Source of the DNA: Ascaris suum
Taxonomy: Eukaryota; Nematoda; Chromadorea; Rhabditida; Ascarididae
DNA: 64,000 bases
Assembly: GCA_013433145.1 (NCBI GenBank)
Contig: CM024169.1
Span: 10,300,817-10,364,816, forward strand
Reading direction: 5' to 3'
The translations under genes were made by a program, and so were the position numbers. Below the pieces are notes generated by a model. That model was not told the origin of the DNA and searched no databases. It was given only the letters and a program-made list of their open reading frames with translations. Positions 16,236-64,000 of this stretch are shown here, in pieces (position 1 is the stretch's first letter; every line of letters starts with the position of its first letter).

Positions 16236-16385
16236 CACCACGTACATATTCACAAGCATATACGCACAAACGTACATACACAACACACAAAAACACAAAC
16301 GCGCATAAAACATACAACACGAATACCAACGCACACAGACACATGTATATACACAACAACACAAACAGACAAATGCGCACACATC
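16236..16385. repeat. ACA/CACA-rich low-complexity tract
   Basis: Degenerate CA and ACA words with ATAC and GCACA variants throughout. Frames on both strands are compositional. Confidence 0.8.
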
Positions 16386-20643
<4,258 letters not shown>

Positions 20644-20850
20644 AGTCTTTCTGCATTCCACTCAATGACCTTCCGTACTTACTCGATCTTTCAACTTCGA
20701 AAAAGGTTGCAGTCAGCTAAAACTGCCTAAAATTTTGAACACGCTTTTTTGAATCGGCAATTACTTCATTCTGCACCGGCGGCTCATAAGAAACGAACTT
20801 TTATAGAAGCCTTGCGCGATTGGTCGAACCAGTTGAAATCTGAATGCGAT

Positions 20851-21041
20851 ATGGCACGCGTTTTATTATTGTTTGCAATTCTTGAAGCTATTTTAAGTAA
20901 TGGTCGGAAATGCGAAAGCGTATGTCTTGCTAGCTTCTCTGGAACCGTTCCCATTTGTTCTGATCCATTCGGTTGTGAAATGCGGCTAAAGCAACTGTCA
21001 ATTGCGATCATAGAGCTTATTGGATGTTTGCTAAATTTCAG
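20851..21041 (+). CDS. possible first exon of a small cysteine-rich secreted peptide
   Basis: An ATG at 20851 opens MARVLLLFAILEAILSNG, which looks like a signal peptide. The following KCESVC...PIC...FGC gives spacing C-x3-C-x10-C-x5-C, with a further Cys later. The frame reaches NF plus AG before the donor GTTTGT at 21042 (phase 2). No family was recognised and no second exon was identified. The frame is also open upstream of the ATG, so the start is uncertain. It could be a chance frame. Confidence 0.3.
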
Positions 21042-33156
<12,115 letters not shown>

Positions 33157-33168
33157 GCTTACGCCTCG

Positions 33169-55045
<21,877 letters not shown>

Positions 55046-55114
55046 TCAGGTTCACCATAACGTGCTTTCATAAGTAATTTGTAATTCGAATGGAACTTGG
55101 AGGGCTTAAGAAAA

Positions 55115-55120
55115 ATTAAA
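55115..55120 (+). terminator. possible polyadenylation signal of the IRS gene
   Basis: ATTAAA, the common variant hexamer, 70 nt after the stop codon. No AATAAA was seen nearby. Weak evidence on its own. Confidence 0.35.
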
Positions 55121-55478
55121 TGTTGAATACCCTAGTACTTATCTATAATTTTTTATATCTTCTCGGCTTAGGCGAGTCTTCAAAGGTTGCAGCTTACAGC
55201 GTAAAAGCCTCGACGAAGTCGGAGATGTAATCGTGCTTTTTACTGTCGAAAACTTTTATTTATCACTTCCTTTGCAATCAGCTGATAATCTGATACGAAA
55301 ATTTCCTGCGGTTTGATGGGGTCTTTAGAGTATTTTTCATTCGAAATATTATACGACCTCGTTTGCTATATCTTGATTCACTGATGTAATGGCGGTTATC
55401 GATGTACGTCTACGTCCTGTTCGTTTCACTTCATCTTATCCCTGTCATCGTAGCGAACAAAACAGCGCCGAAAACGAA

Positions 55479-55506
55479 TTTTTTTTTTTTTGGGGGGGGG
55501 GGGGGG
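55479..55506. repeat. T13-G15 homopolymer junction
   Basis: Thirteen T (55479-55491) directly followed by fifteen G (55492-55506). A sequence-error hotspot and possible G-quadruplex former. Confidence 0.9.
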
Positions 55507-58500
55507 AAAGAATGTTTAACGGGGAAGAGCAGAAAAGGAAAAACTTCTGGAAATCATCTACTGTGAAATGCTTTTGCTGAAAAAAAAATCTTTTCGAAAG
55601 TGGATGTGACACGAGAAAATGGTTACACCTTTTAGAGAATGAACTTAAAAGATTCAGATTGACTTGCGGATTCAAGTTCTTTTATTTTCCGTATTTGAGT
55701 TTTTATTTGGAGATTAGATGTTCTTTTTTCTGTATTTATTACTTTATTTGGGGAATATAACGAAACGGGGGCATTATTCAAAGTATAATACATGAATTTA
55801 AAATTTATGAAAAGATCGCCGATTTCTTAACAGTTAGTTTTCCCATAGAAAATTCGACACCTTAATTATTCGTTAATCAGTTGCGTTGGATTAATCTTAA
55901 TTATTTAAATCCTATAATTTGCCTTGACTCAGTGAAATCGCTTCGCCTGACTAGCTGCCCTACGTGCATGTAGTATATCGTTGCTTTCTGTCAGTATTTC
56001 GCAGGTTTGTTTGCGCTTCACTATTGTTATTGAAAACTCCGAAAATCGTTCTGAAATGCCTTACTGTCTGCAGATTTCTGCATGTAGCAATGTCTCTAAT
56101 ATTATACTCATTGTTATTCGATATTTGAGCTAATTCGAGCTTTTCGTTTCGATGTCTTTTACCAAAAAAGTAGCTACATTCGAGCAGTATCTTTTAGAGA
56201 AAGTCTACGAATATAGAGTGCTGCGCGGTCTTAAATTATTTCACAGCGCCTCCAAGGTGACAGTAATCAAAGTTGATACCGGTAATTTAGCAAGTTTTTC
56301 ATACGTTTATGTTGTACATTCGGATTATTTTGTTCTCGGGTAATTCTTTTCCTCATTTTCGTTCCATTTTATCATTAAAATTGTATTCTCCTTACACTCA
56401 AATGTTCACAATATAGTTGAACCATAGTTTTGCTAATTTTTCTTCATCATTCCATCCACCTGAATCTTGAGAGTACTGTAATAATTGAAAATTATGGAAT
56501 TGATTCGCCTTTCAGATGAGGGATGAAAGTGTAGATCGAAATGATCATTCATGACTAAACCATGCACACCACATAAAGGTTTAAATTGAATTGGCTCAGA
56601 TGTTGCACTTATTGGATTATTGTTATTACTGTGTATATAACTGATATGCTCGGGTTATTTACCGATAGAGATGTGTTTGTAGTGCGGAATCGTTTAAAAA
56701 ATACTGTGATGTTGTTTTCTTATTACTGCTTTTTTAAAGTAATTGTGATTATTGTTAGTGTTTGATTTGTGAGCACTTTTTGCTGCAATAAATCACGGCT
56801 GCTCATGAATGTCCGATTGTTGAAGCGTTGATTTACACTTCAAAGCGTTTTAATCGACTCGCAGTTTCTATCTATGAACGATAATTGATGGGTGCCGTTC
56901 TGGACATGAGGAAATGAAAGGATATGCATTTGCCTCACTCTCCTTCGCCCTCTCGCTCCCCTCCCCACTTCTTTGAAATTGATCAAATATCACGGCTGTA
57001 AAATATTTTTTATTAGGAAACATTGAATTGTGTTCAGCGAAAGAGAAGACCCAAGGAAACTAATTCTTTTAATGCACTTGAACAGGTTGTTATCAAATAA
57101 CAGTGTGGGCGACGTTACATCTTTCCATCATACACGTGTATTTGTTTGTGTCTGTCTTTTCGACTACTTCGGCCTGCGGTCCGCATAGCTTAACACAGAT
57201 GAATTTGATTTGCACAAGGTGATCTACGAGATAACCTCCTGTCTTAGATTTCGTTGCTGTTCGTTGTTCTGTTAACGATTTAACAATTTAACAACATTTA
57301 AAGATGAGATATAAGTTATGAGTTGAATCCGTTTTTTTGACGCCGGGTGCTTGTAGTTCAAGTGCGTCTTCTTACTTCAGGGTAAGTGCGATGAATAACT
57401 CTCATAGGAAAGTTTGCTTATCACACACATTTTCGTAGATTTTTGATGTTGGCTTATTAGCTTGAAATGCGAAAGCACATATTCAGTCGGTGCATCAGAC
57501 GCGCTTTCCCACTTCATATTTTGCGGAAGAAGTTGAACTCAGGTGAATTGACCATTTTTTCTTTAGAAGATATTTTTCCAGGCTGACTGGATAGTTGGTT
57601 ATGTGTTAAGAATTAGGTACAAGTATTGTTCAGAAATGTTGGAAGAAACGAGTCCAGCAAAACTCTGTAAATAAAAAAATTGGCTGTTGAGTAGTTCGTA
57701 TTGTGTAGCTGATGCAGATCGCATTTGGGAAGCCTCGACGAGTTGTCTTTTATGTGGTTTTGTTTGATAATTTAATCAACAACGTTTTGCAACAGTTACC
57801 ATGAACGGCTGTCATGTTTTTTGTTGCACATTTAGCGGATTCGTAGTATGGGAAGATCGATGGCTAAAGGATGATGGCCAAGGGAGAGGGGAGGGAGAGG
57901 ATTTGCTTTTCTCTTCTTGACCACTAGGTACCTTCGGCCATGATTATTGTGAAGTGATGCTTTCATGACGCCTTTCGTCTCTCAACCAGCAACTTCATCG
58001 ACTGTTCTTAGTGACTTCATTCTTTTAGGCAGAATAGCACCAGAGAAAGTTTTGATACTCATTGCAACCCACAATAAGTGTAGGATGCCCGATTGGGGCT
58101 TTACTTTCGTTCAGTGGGTGCTGCAAGAGAGCATTGAGGTGTTAAGCAAGATAGGTAATATGCCTACGTGCAAAGCTGGATTTTTTAAAGCCCCTTCGAA
58201 GAACGTTCTGTGTCGCTTGAGATATGCAGCGTTGATCTCTACAGGTCAAATTCATGCTTACGGAAGTCTGACTGGAAGAATATGGCTTTTCGCATGCTTG
58301 ATTCAGTTTTAGAATATTTCGATCAATTTTTTTAGTTAGGATGGGGAAATACATATTCATCGCTATGTTATTAAATCCAAGTGAAGAGATGAGATAGTTT
58401 TTTGAACAGTGGACAATATTTTTGAGCGCAATGTCTGTCATGCAAATTATTTAGGATGCCACAATGAATCAAATTTAAATGCAGTCATGTAATTGCATGT

Positions 58501-59183
58501 AAATTTTTGATGAATTGTTCAGGATGCCACACTGCTTGGCATGAAATTTGTGGAGATCATTTCGAAGGCAACGATGATCCTTTTATTTCTCATAAAAGTA
58601 TAGCAGTGACGAATTCTTTCTTTTTTCAACAAAGTCAGCGGTATTGACTGAAAAGCGATTCCTGTTGGTTAGTTATTTGCAAAGGTTGTATTTTTTGTTC
58701 AGTTCGTCTATATGGAATAAGTTAACGAATGTGAAAGCAAATCTAAACATAGCCTCACATGTACGTAGCTATGATGCGTGTATTTATTTTTATTGTTTAT
58801 ATAGATTTCTCATTTTATCCTTTCCCCATTTTAGCCGAAGGCATATGGAACGTTCCCATCCACAGAAATGTGTTGACGGCATAGTACAAAAATTTGCCGA
58901 AGTTACATTTAGATTCCCTTGATAATCATCGTAAATATGGTTTTGTATTTGCATATTGCAACAGTCAGTATTTTAATGGCATTTCTGAGGAATGTCGATT
59001 TAAAAAAAAAAATTGAAACATCAATATGAGTCGACCAATTTTTAGGATATGAAAGATTCATTGATACTACGCTATCAAAAATCTCTCGTCGATTTATCAA
59101 TTACTAATAAAAAGAATGTTCGTATTCTTCGAGTTGAGGTGGAGATGAAATTTCAGAATTTATTCTGTGAGTCATATTTGCAG

Positions 59184-59260
59184 TGATGGGAACAGGCCAC
59201 AGAGCAATAATTGTATGGGTGCAATTATTGTTGGTATTAGTCTTCCTTGTGGTCTATTTG
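59184..59260 (+). CDS. TMEM60: TMEM60-like exon 1 (start, TM1)
   Basis: Follows CATATTTGCAG, probably a spliced-leader site. The ATG at 59186 opens 25 codons, MGTGHRAIIVWVQLLLVLVF and on to VVYL, ending TTG/GTATGC in phase 0. Confidence 0.75.
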
Positions 59261-62200
59261 GTATGCTTTTCTTCATTTTCTTTACCATCTTTTCTTGATG
59301 ATGTGTATTAGAAGTGTGAAATGGCCTTCTATATAAAAGCAGCTGACCTGCCCCCTCCTCCCCTTCCCAGCCTTCCTCCACTTAATTAGGAGAGATGTCT
59401 TGACATATGCGCCCAACTTTCTTCTCAGCATCTGCATCTGATCCGTGGGTTTCGCGCTAGCACAAACTTAGCGAGAAGCCGTTTAAAAAAACAGTTTTCA
59501 AGCTGCTTTTGTTTACTAGAATCAACTGCGAACGTGCACTTGATGGCCATCGTCTATCGAGACGCAGATAGTATCACCGGCGGTCAAAAAATCGGATTGG
59601 GGAAATGAAGGAAGTTTAAATTGGCAAAACCGAAAACTCAAAGAACCTAGGATTGCATCACATTTCAAGGCTTTTTCGATTTGTTTCGTTCTCCTTGTCT
59701 TTAAAAATCTGTTCATTTCGCACCTCATATCAGAAGCAAAATATTCAACTGACGTTTTAAATTTTCGGGTATTCGTAACTGAGGGCAAAAATTGAGGATG
59801 AGACGGGAGGGGGTGTCGTTGTGTGTGATTTTTAGTTGCGGCGGAAGGCCTATAATGAAAGCATTCTTATTTATGCTTGACCGGCATTGTGTGAGATATT
59901 TGACATACTTGACAGGCAATGAAAGCATGCTTGGCAAGCTTTTATACGGTGTGAGATATTTGCCCAACGACAATGCTTTAACTTGCACATTAAATCGTTT
60001 ATGCTCGATGTTTTCTGTTCGTCGAAAAAAATTCTGAGGTGGTGACTGCCAATTCGCATCAGTAACTGCAAAACAAAACTAAACTACTTCTTTTTCGCTT
60101 TCGAGCCGTTTGACCTGAAGATGTTACAGTTCTCTGCAAAGGCAATATTCGAAGTAATATAAAGAAACAAATATAGATGATGGTTTCGTAGAAGTATTTG
60201 GTTGTTTTCGAAATAATGCAATTTTCTTAATGGATTTAAAACGTCTTCTCTGCTACGATCCGTTCGTATTGCTGAGGCGCAAAGAGTGTTGCCTCGAGAG
60301 TGGATTTCCGCTCAGGTGTTTCCGAATGGGATAGTTGTTCGACTGGTGAAAGTGACCTTCTCTAAATTCGAAACTTGGTCACCAATAGTCTGTTGGATAG
60401 AATAAGGGTTCGGCAACATCGAACTGAGCAGAAACATAGGTCTAAAATATGCTTGATGCAGCTGGGCTTCTCGGTCGGAAAAACTTGCTTATCTTTTTGA
60501 TGCAGCTAATAGTGCTATTGTTAGGATGGAGGTCTAGATCGCGAGCCGTCGATCTTCTTTATGTTGTTGTGGTTCTTTGATCTCATATCGTTGGTCTTAA
60601 TTGGGGTACGTGTTGTGCGTCATTACAATTTATTCGGCATCGGAAGACGTGGCTTCGACCCGAACAATACGATGGGTGTGAATAATCACTTTCCTATCGT
60701 ATTTCCTCTCGACAAAAGAGCCTCAGCATTAGCAGCCTGTGAGTCACTTTATTGATTAGTGTTCTGGTGTCGAGATTTTTGCAGCCTAGCTCCAGCTATC
60801 ATTTTGACAGGTAATTTTATAATTTCATATTTGAAAGGTAATTTTACTTGGATAGTTTTGGTAATTTGGCTTTTTGAAAAGTGCTAAAGTGGGGGGGGGG
60901 GGTATTTTTGAAAAAGCAATGCTTAATCAGTGTTATGGCGGGCGTTTTTCTTCTGATGAGCCGATATTCATATTGCATATTATTAATTGTTTAGGTTTGG
61001 GATGCTGGTCTTATTTGTAGATCATGAAATCTGCTGGATGAGATAATACCTGCTTCGTCTAGCTCTTACATATGCAGCGGAAGTGGTAACATGAACGGGA
61101 AGGGCATAGTGTAATAATGCTTCGTAACAATGATGATTCATTCTAGCAGTATTCATAACGGCGATAATAATAACAGTAGTGATGATAATAATAGTAGCGA
61201 TGGTAATAGTAATAGTAGTGTCATAGTATATGTCATAGTCATAGTCATGATGATAGTAGTACTAGTAATAATAGTAGTGGTAAAGCTAATAATGTTCTTG
61301 GTGTGAATGATGGCAATAAGTCGTAATAATTGTAGTGGAATATTCTTTAAAAATGCTGATAATAATAATGATAGCATAAGAGGAAATTTATTACTCTTGC
61401 ATACCCGATAATCTTTTTTAAATCGGTCAAATTTAGAGATAGGAAGCATCGCATTTAATTTGCTCTTTATTTTGCTCGTCGAGTTGGGATCCGATATAAT
61501 CTGAACCCGTTATTTTGCTTATGCTGTCCGATAGCATATCCTTAAAGCAAGCAGGCGATTTGGAGGTGATCCAAAACCATTCATAAAATTGTAACGCGGG
61601 ATTCCCATAAGTCACCTATAAATCACGCCTGATTTACAAGCCATTGTGGTACTGTGCAAGTTAGTACGTATTGTTGGCAGGACCCAAGCCCACACGGTGC
61701 ACGTAGTAGTCAAGTTTTTCATTCATTTCGTTTTATATTGCTGAGATTCCTGTAATCATAACAAGAATCGAGTTCTCGCCTATGTCATCCACGCAATAAT
61801 TGCCAGTGTTGTTCTCTCTTGTATCTGATTGTCTGTACGCCTATTTGCATACTAAATTTAACTTCGACCGGTAGGTTGTTCTCGAGTACTTTTGCTAACT
61901 GAATTCACTGAATTCACCTATTTATTCAGAATTCCTTCAGCAGTCGTTCACTCATTCAGATTTTAACATTCAGAAAATTTGCATATTTTGTAGGGGGCTT
62001 TTAACAAGCAGCCATTTATTCAGTTGCCATGTTCCCACTAGTTTTTTATTGCTTCTTTTAATTTTTCATGTGAGATAACTCACCGAAAATTTGAGATCAC
62101 AATTGGATCACCTCACATCTTAGGTTATTTGTATAACTCTGTTGCGTCCGATGGGCGGTGAGTGATGGACAGCTGGCGAGTTCAGGAGAAACTTTATTTT

Positions 62201-62660
62201 GGCGAACATATACGACTGAATTACACTGATCAGTTGAAACATGATCAAAAAACACAGCTTATATAGGGGTCGCCACGTGACAATTTATGTTGAAATATGA
62301 TCAAAGTGCTGTGTAGTTACGTGGTTTTCAGCACATTATTGCGCCTCGTTATCACATGGCCAGTAAATCGCAATCTTTGCTAGTGACCATTGCGCAATAT
62401 CATTTCCGATGTGCTGAATCGTCATCACAATCTAACAAAATTGAAGTGGGCGTTCATAACTAAGACATCGTTAAATTTCAGCGTTGTTAATTATGAAAGC
62501 GTTTTTCGAAGTTGTTCTCTTCGTACGTCTAAAAACTGGCCATATACGACCTTTGTGGATTATGGTTCCGTTATGGATTTTCCTTTTTATTGCGATCGTT
62601 GAACTCACGCGTCGTCTTATCAGCATTCATAATAAGGCTACGGCTGTTGTGAGTCGATAG
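59186..62660 (+). CDS. TMEM60: TMEM60/TMEM185-family membrane protein, 3 exons
   Basis: A small multi-pass membrane protein of unknown biochemical role, related to human TMEM60 and the TMEM185 family. Exons 59186-59260, 60525-60738 and 62482-62660 join in phases 0 and 1 to give 155 residues; human TMEM60 is about 133. TM1 is about residues 7-25 (RAIIVWVQLLLVLVFLVVYL). TM2 is about 35-56 (IFFMLLWFFDLISLVLIGVR). Then GRRGFDPNNT matches the GFDP turn of TMEM60. TM3 is about 98-113 (LLIMKAFFEVVLFVRLK), and TM4, about 121-137, holds VPLWIFLFIAIVEL like the IPLW helix of TMEM60. The start lies 2 nt after a TTTGCAG acceptor, a typical trans-splice position. A strong GTGAGT donor at 62649, just before the stop, could give a longer isoform. 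Separated from the IRS stop by 4.1 kb on the same strand. Confidence 0.8.
60525..60738 (+). CDS. TMEM60: TMEM60-like exon 2 (TM2, GFDP turn)
   Basis: Acceptor CTATTGTTAG, donor T/GTGAGT, phase 0 to 1. Codes for DGGLDREPSIFFMLLWFF, then the loop GIGRRGFDPNNTMGVNNHF and PLDKRASALAA. Confidence 0.8.
61150..61375. repeat. degenerate AATAGT/GATAAT low-complexity tract
   Basis: Irregular runs of GATAATAATAG, AGTAGT and CATAGT words inside intron 2 of the TMEM60-like gene. The minus-strand TTTITT-type frame across it is compositional. Confidence 0.8.
62233..62305. repeat. imperfect 17-bp direct repeat around a CACGTG box
   Basis: GTTGAAACATGATCAAA at 62233-62249 recurs with one change at 62289-62305, 56 bp apart. 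TATATA and the palindrome CACGTG (62274-62279) lie between. It sits in intron 2 of the TMEM60-like gene; function unknown. Confidence 0.7.
62482..62660 (+). CDS. TMEM60: TMEM60-like exon 3 (TM3, TM4, stop)
   Basis: Acceptor AAATTTCAG; two bases complete Ser97. Codes for LLIMKAFFEVVLFVRLKTG, PLWIMVPLWIFLFIAIVEL and a basic tail ending VVSR before TAG at 62658. Confidence 0.8.
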
Positions 62661-62813
62661 CGGTGAATTATTCATTTCAAATTGAAGTGTGCTGTAATTC
62701 AGTAATTTTCTAACTGCAAAAAAGAAAACGTGACCCCTATGAAGATATATTTTTGGAACCTTCGGAATTACAGAGAATTTTTTTACTGTTTTTCCTTTTT
62801 TCGTCCTTTTTAG

Positions 62814-63318
62814 AGCAGTATGTTTTGGAGTCCAGTTTTATGTATGTGAAGGGTTCATATTGCGCAGGTATAGTAATCCACATACTTTGGGAGTGGAAAA
62901 GAAATAGGGGAACCATAACACAATTGTTATTATATAGAACATTTATTATAACACATTATAACATTTATTATAACATAACATAGCACAATTATATAGAATG
63001 ACTTTAATGTGTTATTATAAAGAACGGTCAAAATAAATAACACATTTCTATGTCTTATTTATTTTGGTCATTTTTTTGTCTTATTTTCCTTAAAAATTGT
63101 ACATCTTTAAACATTTGAGGTGTTTTGTGCTTTGATCAAAGTCCATTGATTCAAGTGCTGAAATTCTGCTCGATTGTTGAATTTTGTACGGCAATTTGGA
63201 GAATTCATTTGATTATTTTTGTTGTTGTTATTCTTTCCTTTAGTCTTTGCAAGATTTTACTTCAGCATTTTATTACTGTAGTGGAGCAGGTGAACATATG
63301 CTGGCCTGTTGGTGAAAG
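62814..63318 (+). CDS. possible extra exons of unassigned gene
   Basis: Two splice-bounded open stretches with matching phase. 62814-62867 (acceptor CTTTTTAG, donor CAG/GTATAG) reads QYVLESSFMYVKGSYCA. 63282-63318 (acceptor ACTGTAG, donor AG/GTAATA) reads EQVNICWPVGE. A third stretch after TTTGTAG at 63815 could close the frame after about 10 residues. They do not fit the phase of the TMEM60-like stop exon and were not recognised. Confidence 0.25.
62939..63069. repeat. AT-rich direct and inverted repeat cluster
   Basis: ACATTTATTATAAC occurs at 62939-62952 and again at 62961-62974. Further on, GTCAAAATAAATAA (63027-63040) pairs with TTATTTATTTTGGTC (63055-63069) across a 14-nt loop. ATGTGTTATTATAAA near 63008 is also roughly the inverse of the first repeats. 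It may be a small foldback or MITE-like relic. Confidence 0.6.
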
Positions 63319-64000
63319 GTAATAATACTGTTGATTGCTTTGTACGTTGGATTGGATTGAATTTGATTTCAGAGCGATTGGGTGAGAAAGTTTTGTTTTT
63401 GAGCCCGTTTACGGTTCGTTTTATTTTTTGAGATAGAATTTATTGCAGTTTTGCTATCGAATTTCCCGATTTTTGAATATACTAGAAAGTGCATCCTTAG
63501 CATTTTTAAACTGCTGACCGCATATGTAAGGGATAAGAGGATTAAATCGGCATTGTCCAAAACCAATAGTGAGGAGGGTTGTTCTAGTGTTTTAGGGAAT
63601 TGTTATTGATTAAATTAATAACACACCGACTTCAACGTTAGAAAACGTTTATTTGCGAGTGTTTCACACCGAATATTTCAAGTACTTCAAGTTCTTCAAA
63701 AAGTGAATACTATTTTCCGATGAACAGTAAAATGCCCCAAACAGAAAGCAGTTAGCAAGCACGTTTTGCTGTTTGTTTGAAAATTCTTTCAATACATTTT
63801 CGTTTCATTTGTAGAAAGACAAGTGCGAAAAACCGGCACTTCTGAACTTATTTGATTGGGATTTTTTTTTGGATTTAGATTCATCCCTGGCAAGACTCTT
63901 CTTTGAAATCGGGACAGGTTGCACCTCTTTTATCTTTTAATTAGTATATCTCTTATATCTAGTATTTTTTAAAGTTATCTTCTGCATTCCTTGTATTTTT

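Larger units (their letters stand above)
55046..59183. other. intergenic between IRS and the TMEM60-like gene
   Basis: No gene is supported. A T13 run meets a G15 run at 55479-55506. Open frames at 56152-56343 and 57965-58312 are unrecognised. A stretch after TTGTTCAG at 58508 reads CHTAWHEICGDHFEGNDD in one frame, which looks zinc-ligand-like, but no partner exon was found. Confidence 0.5.
62661..64000. other. right flank, no gene secured
   Basis: Apart from the possible exons and the repeat cluster, AT-rich DNA. An open stretch after the acceptor at 63811-63814 reads KDKCEKPALLNLFDWDF in one frame and ends at a weak donor near 63918; not recognised. Confidence 0.45.

Noticed and set aside
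59522..59788. 88-codon minus-strand frame in intron 1 of the TMEM60-like gene
   Set aside because: Looks partly coding but has no recognisable motif, no start context and no partner exon.

Overview
This is eukaryotic genomic DNA, AT-rich, with small exons separated by introns of about 0.3 to 3 kb. It most likely comes from a nematode. The reasons are pyrimidine-rich acceptors of the TTTTCAG/TTTAG type sitting 2 to 34 nt in front of start codons (as expected for spliced-leader trans-splicing), the look of the proteins, and a decayed RTE-type retrotransposon of a kind common in parasitic worms. The large introns and intergenic DNA argue against a compact Caenorhabditis-like genome. I cannot name the species. 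Almost no gene is a single open frame, so the genes were assembled exon by exon from splice signals, phase and family resemblance.

Three genes are supported. (1) Minus strand, 4794 down to 2100: the first three exons of an LHPP-type HAD phosphatase (phospholysine/phosphohistidine/pyrophosphate phosphatase). Its 3' exons were not found and probably lie beyond the left edge. (2) Plus strand, 33169-55045: an insulin receptor substrate (IRS) homologue, the orthologue type of C. elegans ist-1. I place 19 coding exons that join in phase into an 873-residue protein: PH domain, IRS-type PTB domain, then a long Ser-rich tail. The tail carries one YxxM motif, several other tyrosine motifs and five copies of an R-x-x-S-(L/F) motif. 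(3) Plus strand, 59186-62660: a three-exon, 155-residue membrane protein of the TMEM60/TMEM185 family.

Between genes 1 and 2 lie about 28 kb without a gene I can support. This stretch holds a decayed minus-strand RTE-like element (about 9540-11400), three long (TA)n arrays, low-complexity blocks and a possible small cysteine-rich secreted peptide exon at 20851. A fourth (TA)n array lies in an intron of the IRS gene. An unrecognised, coding-looking minus-strand exon lies in IRS intron 6, and another possible plus-strand gene lies opposite the LHPP intron. The right end holds an inverted-repeat block and a few possible exons I could not assign.

Known biology links the IRS gene to the insulin/DAF-2 to PI3K pathway: PH for membrane lipid, PTB for the receptor's phosphorylated NPxY, and YxxM for the PI3K regulatory subunit. 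Nothing seen here links the other two genes to it. I found no clear previously undescribed system. The most informative findings are the full IRS exon map, the divergence of its tail, and a possible alternative splice pair in it.
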